NCBI RefSeq assembly: GCF_034190915.1
Contig: NW_026947485.1
Coordinates: 29,463,519-29,527,518, forward strand
Length of the DNA stretch: 64,000 bases
Origin: Cavia porcellus
Lineage: Eukaryota; Chordata; Mammalia; Rodentia; Caviidae
Reading direction: 5' to 3'
Shown: piece after piece, positions 39,996 to 50,760 of the stretch
Position numbering within the stretch: position 1 is the stretch's first letter
Layout: each line of letters begins with the position of its first letter
Notes under the pieces: model-generated
The model's input: the letters and a program-made list of their open reading frames with translations, nothing else
The model's database searches: none
Told to the model about the DNA's origin: nothing
Translations under genes and position numbers: made by a program

Positions 39996-42900
39996 TGACA
40001 CCTTGGCCCGAAGGTCTGGAGCTATGGGGGCTGCTCCGTAGTGGTTGATGGGGGGGCCCGGTCCTTGGGCCGGCCCCGCCCCTACTCTGAGGTGAGCCCG
40101 CTGCGACTGTCTGTTGGAAGCACCCTTGGGCCCCTCGCCCGTTAACAAGTGGGGTGTTTATGGTGTGCACCCCGGTCTGCAACGGTGCCCGCCATCCTTG
40201 TTGCGGAAGTGGTCTTCATCCTGACTCTCCTTGGCCACTTAAAGGAGCCCTGTCGGGGGTCTCACGTTCCTCCTCCGATTCAGCTCTGGATCTGGAGCTG
40301 GCCCCATTTCTAAAATCTGGCTCCCCAAAGTGGCAGACATGGTCTTAAAGCTAGGAGGACCCTCGGAGTTTCTACAACCCAAAAGGAACTGGTAGCTGGC
40401 TACTGCCAGACTTTCACATTTCACACAAAATAGTCTCCAAAATGAAATGGCTTATCCCTGGCCCCTTGGGGCCTGACATTAGCCTATTCCATTGTGAGTC
40501 CAATCAGGTTTTCTCCTCCAGTTTGCCCACCTGCCTCACCTGTCTCTATACCGCCTATGCAGGAACCTTGGTGGGTAGGCACTGATAAAGGAAGAATCAG
40601 AAACCTTGTGTGAAAGACCTTAAACTGGAGTCCAAAGCCAGGTTCAGATGCTACTCCCCCAAACACACACACACACACATACACACCCCACAGAGAAGTC
40701 CCACACCCCTAAAGAAACCCCACACTCAAGTCTTTTAAGGGAAGTGAATCATTGGCCCTAGGGTCAATGGCTTCCAGAATGGGGAGAATTAGAGAAGAAA
40801 ACTTGGAGGAAGGTATCCAGCAGGCACCGCTGCCACACTGCTCTCCCCTCTCTTTTTAGCCTTGGCATTTCTGTATTACCAGAGGCTATGAAAAAATCCA
40901 GTGTCATACACTCCTGCCTTGGTGTCCCCACCCCTTTCCCCCCTCCTTCCATATCCTCTGGTGGGGCAGTCCTTGCTTGAAGGGTGTGTGCATTTTAACA
41001 AGGCCCTGGTGAGGAAATCCACTCCCTGGGAAGCTGAGCTAGGCTTGTGGTCCTGTTGTAAGAGTAATCAGAAGCCAGTTCTTTTGCTCAGCAGACACCA
41101 AGTCCTTCTCTTAGCCAAATGGAAATGGTCACCCTGGGGCGATAGCCCTCAAGTATGGGACTTGTACAAGGCTCAGGAAATTCGACTTTTTCAGGATCCT
41201 GTAGAGCCCAGGAAGTTGATGTCTTGCCCCTGACCTGTGGGCTATGGTTCTCCACAGTGTGCCAGGCCTGCCTGCCCAGCAAGCTCTGGTTGGAGTTGGA
41301 GCTGCTGACCACTAGATCTCAGAAAATAGACCACTCAGACCTCTGCCTGTGGCAGGGAAAGACTCTCATATCCAGGTGGTTGTGTTCTGATCCCTCCCAG
41401 GATGAACTCAACCAGAAGAGGAAAGCATCCTGAGAGGACCCTGAGAGCACAGGAGATAGCAATCTAGGTGAAGCCCAGGCTCTCTGGTTTCTGACATTCA
41501 AGCAGTTGCGGTTGAGGCTGCTTGGGTGGTGGCCAGGTTCAGCACCCGAGGCCAAGCTTTTCCTAGCTCAGTGCTTCAGCCACTTCAGCCCGGTGCCCGG
41601 TGACTTGGCTGCTGCAGACTGAATATCAGAGTGCATAAAGGGGATGGAGCAAGAAAGAGCTGAAGAACAGGAGAGAAATACAGAGGCTGAAGAGAGAGGA
41701 GCCAAGAAAGACAGAGAAAATAGAAGAGAGCCAGTTTCTCTCCATCCTCAGAGTCTTCAAGCTAAAGTGGCAGTTTAGAGGAATCAAGACTCCCGGTCTG
41801 CATGGGCAACATCACTAACTCATGGCTCTTTGAGTTGTCCTGTGCACAAGGCTAAGGCATATACACGCTAGCCCTAAGCGCCCAAGGAAATGGAGCACTG
41901 AAAAGCTGCAGAGCGCTACCACATAGGGCCATACCTTTTGCATCAGAGATCTGCCTGGTCTCCATTCGCACCAGGGAATGAAACTGGCTGGGCCTGAAGT
42001 GTTCAGCAGTGCCATCTGGAATGCCACAAAGCTGAGGAGAGCCTGAGAAAGGCACTGTGCTCCTCCGCCCTGTCCAGACTACTCAGAAAAGCTCTGGTCA
42101 ATGAGGAAGTAGGTCCTAAGAAAATGGGAAGTGGGTACCTTGAGGGAAAGAAGTCCCAGCACACCACTGGACCAGCATTCCGACCTACAGCTTTGCCTGT
42201 TGGGAATGCAGAAAGCAATTTTCCAGGTTGAAGTCTGGGAAGGGCCCATGGCCATTGGAAAGTATGAGATGGTGGAAGCTACAAAAATAAAATGAAAGAC
42301 ATGATGTAAACTTGTCTTTTTAAAACCTTTGAGAGTACTGGGGACTCTTCAGGAAAATCTAAGGCAAGTTCTGACTTATTCTGTGAAATATGCATATCTG
42401 TACATTCCCACAATTCAACCCATCATTTTCCAGGAGTTCACACATCCCTCAAAGCCTTCTCTTTGAACTCTTCAGAACATCTAGGACTCTCCTGGGACTC
42501 AAGAACCCTGCCAGTTTGGCTGATAAGACAAGCCGGCTACCCTGACACAGGCATCTTCAGGCCCACTCTGGCCAGGGTCTTGTAGGACAGCCAAATGGAC
42601 TTCTCCTTTGGCTGGGATCCAGGAGTCTGCACGTGCCATGCAAGGTTACAAGAATCAGCTTGGTACAAAAGGCAATCCCTGCTAAAGAGCAGAGGAGCCA
42701 GAAGGCCTGATACCAGCATCACAGCCCTGGCATTGGCACTTGGGTCTTCAATGACTTTTGTAGAAGGCCAGATATATTTTTCTAGTATGACTCTATTGCT
42801 CTTTGCAATAAAGCAAAAGAATGTTGAATCTGGGCTCTTTCTTGTTTTAAAAAACATATAGGCTTCTCTAACTCAGGACTTGAGAGCCTTATTTCCTGGG

Positions 42901-44480
42901 TAGGACTGGCCGGCAGCTGGTTCAGACTGGAGCCTTCGATGCAGCAGAAGCAGAAGCTCAAGTTAAACAGTCTCCCAGCGGTCTCAGTCAGTCTGGAGCC
43001 CCCAGAATCCCCGACTGGCCCCAAGGCTCCTGTGCCTGCCTAGACTATAAAAAGGAGGTGTTAGCCTCCTCAATAAAATAGCCCATTTATTGATCGCCTT
43101 GGCTTTCCTGAGGTTTCCAAGCCCTGAGACATTAAGAAAAGCAATTCAGCTGCAGCGTCGGTAGGCTTCTGTCCACTCGCCCCGCTCTCTGCTCTCTCGC
43201 TCTCTCCTCTAGCCGTTTGCCTTCTTTCCCTTTCACCCTTCCTTCCAGCTGCTAAATTCTTTTCTCTCACTCAGATTGCCTTTCACCCAAAACCTTAGGT
43301 GCCTGCAGGCCTCAGCCAGGCCTCCGCGAGTGTATAGCTGCCAGAGCCTGTGTTTCAGTTAGGAGGAAATTCTGCCCTTTCTACCTGATTTTGATAACAC
43401 CCAGTCCCTCCACGGAGCCGAAGTAACTGCCAGGCCTACAGAACAAGCAGACCCTGTGGGGAATATTAGCCTGCAGTTCACTACAAGCAAATTTTTTCTT
43501 TCAGTAGGCGCTTACAAATGATGGGAAATAAAATGTTACTATGGAAAACAAGTTGTGCTTTTTTTTTTTTTAAGAAAAAAAAAACTGGGTTCTGAGATTG
43601 AGATAGCCTGTAAGCGGTATATACTGGTGGTCATTCTCAAAGCTTTCCAGGCTCCAGATTATCCAGCAGACTGTGTGGGGTTGGACGGTGGCCCCATACA
43701 GGAAAAATCAATGTACTTCCTCATATCCGGCATTAACAAAAATTCAGGGCTTTCCGATTTAGGAATTTACACATAATCAGAAAGATTTTCCGTAAGTTAT
43801 GAGGTTCTTTTCCTGTTGAGAAAGTCGACAGTTCCCCAGGACAGTAGTTGTGTCTGCTCCTAACTGATCAGGTGCAATCTATTCTTAACAAAGCTTTTAA
43901 CTTTTTTCTGAATCCAATAAGCAAGCTAAGCGCACTGCCTTTAAGGGAGGGAATGTTGGGCCTTTGCAAATACCTTTTGAATTGTAAAATTCTTCATTTT
44001 GTCCTTAATAAACAGCCTCTGGCCTTGAAGCCGAGGGTACTCTGGGATTGCAGGGAGCAGCTCACAGTGCGGGCAGGCATGCCTTCTCACCGCTGCCTTT
44101 CACTGGCATAGTTCGGGAGCCCTTGCTCAACAAAGACTAGTGTTTCTCTTAAGCAGAGTTTACACATGTGTGCATAAAAACAGCACCTTCTTTCTTTGAT
44201 TCTCCCTTACCGGTGTGCCGTATATTTGGGAAAAGAAAATAGCTAACTCAAGAAACTAATGAAAAGACCTTGAAATTAAAAAACAATGGGAGACAATTTT
44301 AATCGGACTCCCAAATTGTTAGCATTTTGATCATTTAAAACTTAAAAAAAAAATACAGCGCTGAAGAAATGACGGCTTGATCGCACTATATCCCTCCTCC
44401 TCCTTTTCGAAAATGTAGACATAGGAACCAATGCAATTTCGTGTGTCTGAAAAATACGCAAACGATGTCACTCTCCCTTC
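39996..44480. other. HOXA10-HOXA11 spacer (HOXA10 side)
   Basis: Unique, moderately GC sequence with no coding exon. It contains the CA repeat at 40663-40686 and a short poly-T/poly-A pair near 43560. Confidence 0.45.
40663..40686. repeat. (CA)n microsatellite
   Basis: ACACAC run interrupted once by AT. No function is suggested. Confidence 0.9.
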
Positions 44481-44540
44481 TAGGAAACTGCTGCAAAACG
44501 CTAGCCAGGTTTGTAACGGCACGTTCCACATATGCAATAC
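44481..44540. repeat. Diverged element, copy 1
   Basis: Aligns without gaps to 45521-45580: 46 of the first 57 bases match, mostly transitions apart. Shared words include GCAAAAC, TTCCA and TATGCAA. The same orientation and 1040-bp spacing suggest an old local duplication of a regulatory unit. Confidence 0.6.
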
Positions 44541-45371
44541 AGAGACTTCTCTAGTAGCCTACAAAGTCAAATATGACTTCTCCGAATTTGCGGGGTGGGG
44601 TGGGGGAAGCAAAGGTTTCTCCTAGGCTTCTAAGCAGACCTAGAGACACACCTAGCAGGAAACCAGCGAGCTCCCGCTGCATGCCCCGGGGAAGGAGCCC
44701 GCGCTGCTCCAGCGGGCCACGCGTGCCGACCGCCCCATTGTTTTGAGTAGAAACTTTGTTTTTTCTTCTAGTCCTGCCACTTCTCTTTTTCCCTCACCCT
44801 CTCCTCACTCCTCCTATCCCAGCACAGCTGGAACGCTGTTGCCTGGGTGCCTCCATCCACAGATCAGTCTGTTTCCAATATTTCCACACAGTCCAGCGAA
44901 CGATCGCCTAGAGTGAAACGCCAGCACGAGCAGCTAAAACCCACAACTTTCGCCCCAGGCCTCCTCCTGCTTTCCAACCTTAGGGAAAGATGGGGGGGGG
45001 GCGATCTCCTACCGCGTCACCCCCACAAGCCGAGTTACGTCCCGATCTCTGCTTAGACATCGGCGCCCCCACTCCCACCCCCACCCCAGTAAAACTGCTA
45101 AACTTGGGGTCTCTTACCTTGACACATTTCCGAAATCACTGCCAAGGGGCAGCTGGCTTCTCCACGCCGCGTCGCCCGCGAGGCCAGCGAAGGCGAGCTG
45201 CTTTAAATTACAACACCAACTACTTCTTGAACGTGAGCTCCCCCCTTTTGATACGAAGGGAAGCGGGACAAGTGAAATAATGTACCGTGCTGCTCTTAGT
45301 ATCAGAAGCGAACAAAGGCCAAGAATCACGCTGGGGTTCCCGGCTCCCCGGCGGCTTTGACATTGATCGGA

Positions 45372-45388
45372 AGTGCGCCACCTCGTGG
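45372..45388 (-). promoter_or_regulatory. CTCF motif, HOXA10/HOXA11 interval
   Basis: The minus strand reads CCACGAGGTGGCGCACT, a complete match to the CTCF core and its 3' flank. It falls inside the candidate upstream exon. Confidence 0.7.
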
Positions 45389-45520
45389 CGGCTGCGCGCC
45401 TAGTCGGGGCCCGAGTTCCAGCCTGGAGCCGAGAGAGGGAAGCGGGCTCCGGGTAGGGAGAGAAGGAGAGAGGCAGAGAATGTACCCAGCCCGCTGCTAT
45501 TGAGATCTCATTTTTACATC

Positions 45521-45580
45521 TAAGAAATTGCAGCAAAACCCCAGCCGGGTTTATAGCGGCGCATTCCAAATATGCAAATT
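45521..45580. repeat. Diverged element, copy 2
   Basis: The partner of 44481-44540. This copy carries an octamer-like ATGCAAAT, an A/T-rich CCAAATATGC and TTTATAGC (CDX-type). It lies 50-110 bp downstream of the minus-strand TATA box at 45634, and so within the candidate first exon. Confidence 0.6.
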
Positions 45581-45659
45581 GGCCGGCCCTGGACGGGTTT
45601 ACGACCATATTGTCACAGCCATCTGAGGACGGGCTTTTATAGGGCTCAGAAATCAAACC

Positions 45660-46600
45660 CGCGCCCGCCCGCCGCCCGCCAGAGAGCAGCTCTCCTGGCT
45701 AGACTCTCTCCAGCAACTTGAGAGAGTTTGGTTAATCTTTAACCATCCCAAAGGAAGTCTTTCCCTAAACCTGGGCTTCCCTGCCCGCCCCCTGCCAGCC
45801 CCCCAGGAGGGCCCTTGTCCCTCTCTGTGTGTCTGTCTATCAAACTAGACATTTCATTTGGGGTTGTCTCTCTTCCCTTTCAGCTCCATTCCCCCTGTCG
45901 CGCCAGTTAGACAAACACACAAACAAATAAACAGAGCAGGGGGCTGGGGCCTCTCTTCAAATGAGACCCTCTCTGTTGCTCTGGCCCTGCCTGGGTGGCT
46001 GGAAAGAGTGTGGGGTGGGCAACAAAAGGCTCTGTCCTTTCCGCTCTGCCCCTCAAGGTTATGGGTGATGTCCAAATTTAAGGCAGAAGTTCAAAGGCAG
46101 CAAACAAAGAGGAAACCGGCATCTTTCTTTCCCCAGAGGCAAAATGCTGCCTCAGCTGGGAGCTGAGGAGAAAGCCACTTAGAGGATCCCGAGGGTTTAC
46201 TCTGCCTTGGTAACCAGGCTGATCCCCCACTTGCTGAAGACATCCACACAGCACCCCAGAGGGGTCCTCCTTGGGCCTTCACGTCCTGAGGTGAGCAAGG
46301 GCAGCCTGGGGTCAGACTCTTTGGCCACCTCAAACCTCAAGGGTTTCTTCAGGGCTAAAGGTCAGTTCAACAGGACCAAGTCCCACATTCTAGGCCCTAA
46401 GACATGCCACCTCTTAGACCCCATTTTCCACAAAGACATGGCCAACCACCTTGGCATCCTAAGCTTGGCTTCAATTGTAGCTAAATCCTGAATCAGTCAC
46501 TGGCTCGCCCCTCGGAGGCCTGTAACTTGCCCCTTTACTAGTAAAAGGATGTGGGAAGGGGAGACATTTGGCAGTAAAAGGGAGAGGAATGTCACACCAG
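45660..46600. other. HOXA10-HOXA11 spacer (HOXA11 side)
   Basis: A GC-rich start (45660-45830), then unique sequence. No gene is seen. Confidence 0.4.
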
Positions 46601-46626
46601 GACCTGATACTCAAGTTTCCACTGTC

Positions 46627-46632
46627 TTTATT
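46627..46632 (-). terminator. HOXA11: HOXA11 distal polyadenylation signal
   Basis: AATAAA on the minus strand, about 1.62 kb past the stop. That distance fits the human HOXA11 gene length as I remember it. Confidence 0.5.
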
Positions 46633-46997
46633 TTCCTTGTTCCCTGACTCTTGTGTACTTGCTGCATAGGACACACCACACGAGGTGGGTAGGAACCGAG
46701 GACAGGCCAACACTCCCAAGACAAGCAGAGCCACCAGACATTTCTTTATACTGAGAGACAGAAGAGATTCAAGGGGATGGTGCCTGGTTTTCCTAAACGA
46801 GGTCCCCAGGTTCTAGCGAGTTGAACTGCCTCCAAGCATCCCCCTAACGCTTTCCAAATGTGGCAAGAGATTAAAAAGATCATTCTCAACACTCTTCCCA
46901 CTCCCTCCAATAGCCCTAAGAAAGTCAACCAATGGCAAAAAAAAAAGAAAAAAAAGAAAAAAAAAAGCAGTATTCAAACAAATTAGGTTATGGTTCC

Positions 46998-47003
46998 TTT
47001 ATT
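46998..47003 (-). terminator. HOXA11: HOXA11 proximal polyadenylation signal
   Basis: AATAAA on the minus strand, about 1.25 kb past the stop, followed downstream (lower coordinates) by a T-rich run on the minus strand near 46937-46970. Alternative use with the distal signal is possible. Confidence 0.5.
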
Positions 47004-48251
47004 TACAAGTCTTTCGAACACCATCCCTGTATGAAGCGTACATTCAAATGTTCTTAGCAGTGAGCAAGTTTAACCGTGGACCACTGTAAACAGATAGAGC
47101 CTTTAAATATTTTCATCACCCCTCCACATTGCATCTTTTTAAAATTCGCTTTGGTTCCTTCAGGGAAATATATATATATAATATAATATAATATTTATTT
47201 TTTAAAATAATTCCAAATCACTCTCAGGCTTTTGGAAGGTCTCGGAAAGCTTCTAAGCTCAGTTCTGAGTCAATGACCAATGACGGCAGAATGTGGAGCT
47301 GGAACCTGGGATTTGGGGGGACTCCAGCCCCTCATAGCCATAGGCGAGGACTCGCTGGCCAGGCCCACTGCCCGACATAGAGCAAAATCCCAGCTTCATT
47401 AAATGTGGTGGAGACTTTGCCAAACTGCTGCACTCCACAGGCATTTCCTGCAGAGATCGAGGGGCCAGCGGCCTGGGTGCAGCCTCTGGGTTTTTCAATG
47501 CCTTACACCTCAAGAACAGTCCTATCTGCAACCAGGCTTTGGGCCTGGGTGGCAGGCTGGAATGAAGACCCTTGTTTGGAAGGAACAAAATTCTGGTGGA
47601 CTGCAAAAAGTGACTGCTAGGAGCTCAGACCTGGGTCAGTGTAGTGAGTAGTTAGGAGTGGAAGACATGCATGCCACCTGGATAGATTTCTTTCCCTCCA
47701 GGACCTGCAGCCTTTCCCCAACTTACAGCCACCTCTTCTTAGTCCAGCTGCCTTTCACACTGGCTTCAGAAAGTAGCCCCATACTGGGCATTTAAGAATT
47801 CCTCTTGCCCCTATCTCCAAGCTAAACTGGGCTTGGAGAGCATACAGCTTCTTGACTTAGGAGTCCTGGGGGTAGCTAGGCTCTGTGGGGAGGGTCTTGG
47901 AGGGGGGTTGGCCTCCAGAGGCCCTGGCAGGGGGGAGGCCTTGTCCCCAGTGGAGACCACACCCAGCCTGAAGCACCATGGGCTCCGAGAATGAACCACC
48001 AGGCATCCCAAACCATTCATTCTAGCTGATGCACAAAGCTCAGAATCCAATTATTAGAAATCTTAACCGCTGAGATCTTAACCAAGAGTGTCCTAGGCCC
48101 TCTCCTGTTTGGGCTATTTCAATGTCGCCTTCCTCTCTTGTATACCTCCTTTTTTCACAAGTCACCATGTGCCTTGACCTTGTCAAGGGCAAAATCTGCA
48201 TATCATTTCATGTGTATGAAGCCCCCCACCCAATTTCAGCTGGCTGGAGCC

Positions 48252-50591
48252 TTAGAGGAGCGGGTTAGCTGAGTAGTACTGTAAACGGTCTCTGTTAATT
48301 TTTTTTTCCTTCATTCTTCTGTTCTGAAACCAGATTTTGACTTGACGGTCAGTGAGGTTGAGCATGCGGGACAGTTGCAGGCGCTTCTCTTTGTTGATAT
48401 AGACGCTAAAGAAGAATTCCCGCTCCAGCTCTCGGATCTGGTACTTGGTGTATGGGCAGCGCTTTTTGCGGGTGCGTTGGCCACCTATGGAGCAGTAAAG
48501 GAAGGGGGTGAGCTGACATGGATTTTGCAATCTACCCCAGAACCCTGATTTGAGGAAAAAGGCTGATCACAGGGACCGGGGGCCCAGCTGAAGCCCTCTC
48601 AAGGTCTCCCCAGGCCTCTATCCTCCTGCTCCCGCTGGGGACAAGTTGCAGCCAGAGGCTCAGCCCTAGATAAAAGCCTGCTGCTTAGACAGGCCCCTGG
48701 GGAAGGTGCTCCTGCTGCCCCCAGAGCAGAGAGGGAAGCTCCTCACAGCAACAGGCGAGTTTGTGCTGCTGAAACCGCTTTGAAAGCAGCCGAGTGGGGG
48801 TTGCTGGCTGCCTCTCACCCCGCCAGACTAAACAAACAGCGCCTGGGGACATTTCACCTTCAGCACCTGGGCTGCCTGTCCCCGAGGCAGTAAAGGCAGT
48901 CCCCGGCCCAGGCTATCCCAGTTGCGGCGAGATTTGGCTCTGGGCTCTCATTTATAACTGGGCTGCTGCGGGATCTTTGTCAACCTGAGCTCTAGCCACT
49001 CACTCGTGCGTTTCCCCACCAGCTCCCAGCTCCCTCGAGGTGGGAGGTGGCAGCAGAATTCCCCTACCCTGGGCCTGCTGAAGCCCACTGCTACACAGCA
49101 AGGGGACCATCAGACTTTTGGTACTGGGCAAGGGTGCTCTTTTAGGTAGAGTGGAGGGAACTTCAAATAGGCTCTACTTGTTTCCCTTTAAAAAAAAAAC
49201 CTACAAGACAAAAAAAATTCACTTTTGACAGATTTAATAACAATTGTGAATAACATGCAGTTAGACAGAAGGCGGCACGTAATTGCCACCGTGCTGGAGG
49301 AAAATGGCTTCCTTTGGACAAAAAGGCCAACTTTGGGTTAATTTGTTTCTTTTAATATATTGCTTGAGCTAAGCAGGCTACTCTATCTGTTAAACTCGCT
49401 CCTAGCTCCATCGTTAAACAGCGATGCCTTTGAATCCCAGCCGGGGACTGGAGTCCCAGCGCAACACATGGCTTTTATAAAAATCTCCGGATTACCTTTC
49501 TATCAAAGGCTCCTGAAGCCCTTGCAGGGGGAATTTACAGGCGCCCACCTCCGGCTCCCAGCCTGAAGCTGGCCCCGAGCGGGATCGAGCTGCCGGGTTT
49601 GGGAGCTGAGAAGGGAAAAAAAGAGAAAACTGGAGTTTTTTTTTTTTTTTTTTTCCAGGCATGCTTTGGCCGGTGGGTATTTCACGGCCAATTTCAGCAC
49701 TCGCCACGTGATCCCGCCTTTTATAACAAAGTTTTGTTGGGGGAAACCTAAAGGCCCTTCATAAACCTTATATGCTTATAAAACAGCATATAAAAATTTA
49801 ACAGCGGTGCTGCGCTAGATTTCCAACTCCCCTTTCATAAAGCGCTGGGCGCTGCCTTTATACGTACTGGGGCCGCCGGCCTTGTCCTCAGTGTGGCCGG
49901 AAGACGACTCGGGGCTGCTGCTGCTCTCGGGGCGCCGCCGCCGCTCCTTCTCCTCGGCCGCCGCCGCCTCCCTGCAGCCGCCGCCGCCGCCGCCGCCGTC
50001 CGAACTTGAAGTTGCCGGCGCGCCCGTGGCCGCCGCCGGCGCGGAGGTCGCCGGCGCGGAGGTCGCCGTGGCCGCCGGGGGGCCCTTCTCCGCGGCGCTC
50101 TTGTCCCCGGGGTAGTCGGAGGAGGCGAGGTTTTCCGGGGTGCCGTAGGCCGTCTCGAAAAACTGGTCGAAAGCCTGCGGCAGGACGCCGTTCCTGCCCA
50201 CCGTGCTATAGAAATTGGACGAGACGGCGGGGGTGGGGTGGTGGTAGACGTTGGCCGAGCTCTTGGCCAGCACGTCGCCAGGCACGCCGGCCGCGCTGGG
50301 CGCCTGCAGGCAGTCTCTGTGCACGAGCTCCTCCGCGGAGTAGCAGTGGGCCAGATTGCCGCGGGGGTGCCATTTAGTGGCGGGCTCAATGGCGTACTCT
50401 CTGAAGGTCACTTCGCGCACGGGTTGGACCTGGGGCAGGTTGGAGGAGTAGGAGTATGTCATTGGGCGCGAAGACGGGGTCTGGGGCAGAAAAGAAGGGA
50501 GGCTGGAGAAATCTGGACCCGAGACGTAGTAAGTACAACTTGGCAAATACATGTTAGAGGAGCAGGGACCACGCTCATCAAAATCCATCAT
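48252..50591 (-). CDS. HOXA11: HOXA11 homeobox protein; join(48252..48484, 49868..50591)
   Basis: HOXA11 is an Abd-B-class nuclear transcription factor for zeugopod, kidney and uterine stroma, and a partner of FOXO1 in placental-mammal decidual cells. Exon 1 (49868-50591) begins [18 protein letters not shown]; the second Met (50588) is the usual annotated start, so the product is 317-318 aa (human 313). It ends GGCCCCA|GTACGT. Exon 2 (48252-48484) follows CCATAG; the split codon gives Ser, then [11 protein letters not shown]. The homeodomain is about 245-304 ([14 protein letters not shown]), ending [10 protein letters not shown]. The Ala tract of human is replaced here by a duplicated ATSAP pentapeptide, encoded by a perfect 15-bp tandem repeat (50038-50067). 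The 1383-bp intron has a dense regulatory block close to exon 1. Confidence 0.97.
49680..49805. promoter_or_regulatory. HOXA11 intronic enhancer/promoter-like block
   Basis: Within 125 bp next to the exon 1 donor are GGCCAAT (49687), CACGTG (49705-49710), TTTTATAAC (49719-49727), TTCATAAACC, CTTATAAAAC and GCATATAAAAATTT. Several fit HOX13-type sites. In mouse a HOXA13/HOXD13-bound enhancer in the Hoxa11 intron drives antisense transcription that excludes Hoxa11 from the digits. This block is a good candidate for the equivalent. Confidence 0.5.
50038..50067. repeat. 15-bp tandem repeat inside HOXA11 exon 1
   Basis: GGCGCGGAGGTCGCC occurs twice in perfect tandem and encodes ATSAP twice in HOXA11. 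Confidence 0.9.
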
Positions 50592-50760
50592 TGGGCTACC
50601 TTGGGCTCTCCGCAGTAGCCGAGCTTAACATGATTCTCCACTGCAGCTGCCTCTTTGAAGCGGATCCGTGAAGTAGAAATTTGGAGACGTAAGCTGACGT
50701 GGAAATCTATCCCCATCCTTAGCAGGGAGGTGCTGGTCATGTGACCCGATGTTGAAATTG
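50592..50760 (-). promoter_or_regulatory. HOXA11 promoter region
   Basis: A short unique region upstream of the ATG with TGACGTGG, GTCATGTGACCC and an A/G-balanced core, followed upstream by C-rich tracts. It is shared with the presumed divergent antisense start. Confidence 0.35.

Larger units (their letters stand above)
45118..45642 (-). promoter_or_regulatory. Candidate distal HOXA10 promoter and upstream exon
   Basis: The minus strand has a consensus TATA box, CCCTATAAAAGCCC (45634-45642). A strong donor, TCAAG|GTAAGAG, follows about 490 nt downstream (exon end 45118). This would give a first exon of about 45118-45606. Human HOXA10 and HOXA10-HOXA9 long transcripts start about 10 kb upstream of the HOXA10 3' end, which fits this position. 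A 180-codon open frame crosses the exon, but it begins upstream of the expected start site and reaches the donor in phase 2, whereas HOXA10 exon 2 needs phase 1. The exon is therefore probably non-coding. It contains a CTCF motif and element copy 2. Confidence 0.5.

Noticed and set aside
45114..45656. 180-codon minus-strand open frame upstream of HOXA10
   Set aside because: Its Met lies upstream of the TATA box, it has no recognisable domain, and at the 45118 donor it is out of phase with HOXA10 exon 2.
48168..48186. CCTTGAC-CTT-GTCAAGG near-palindrome in the HOXA11 3'UTR
   Set aside because: It could form a small hairpin, but 7-bp arms are expected by chance in 64 kb and nothing else supports a role.
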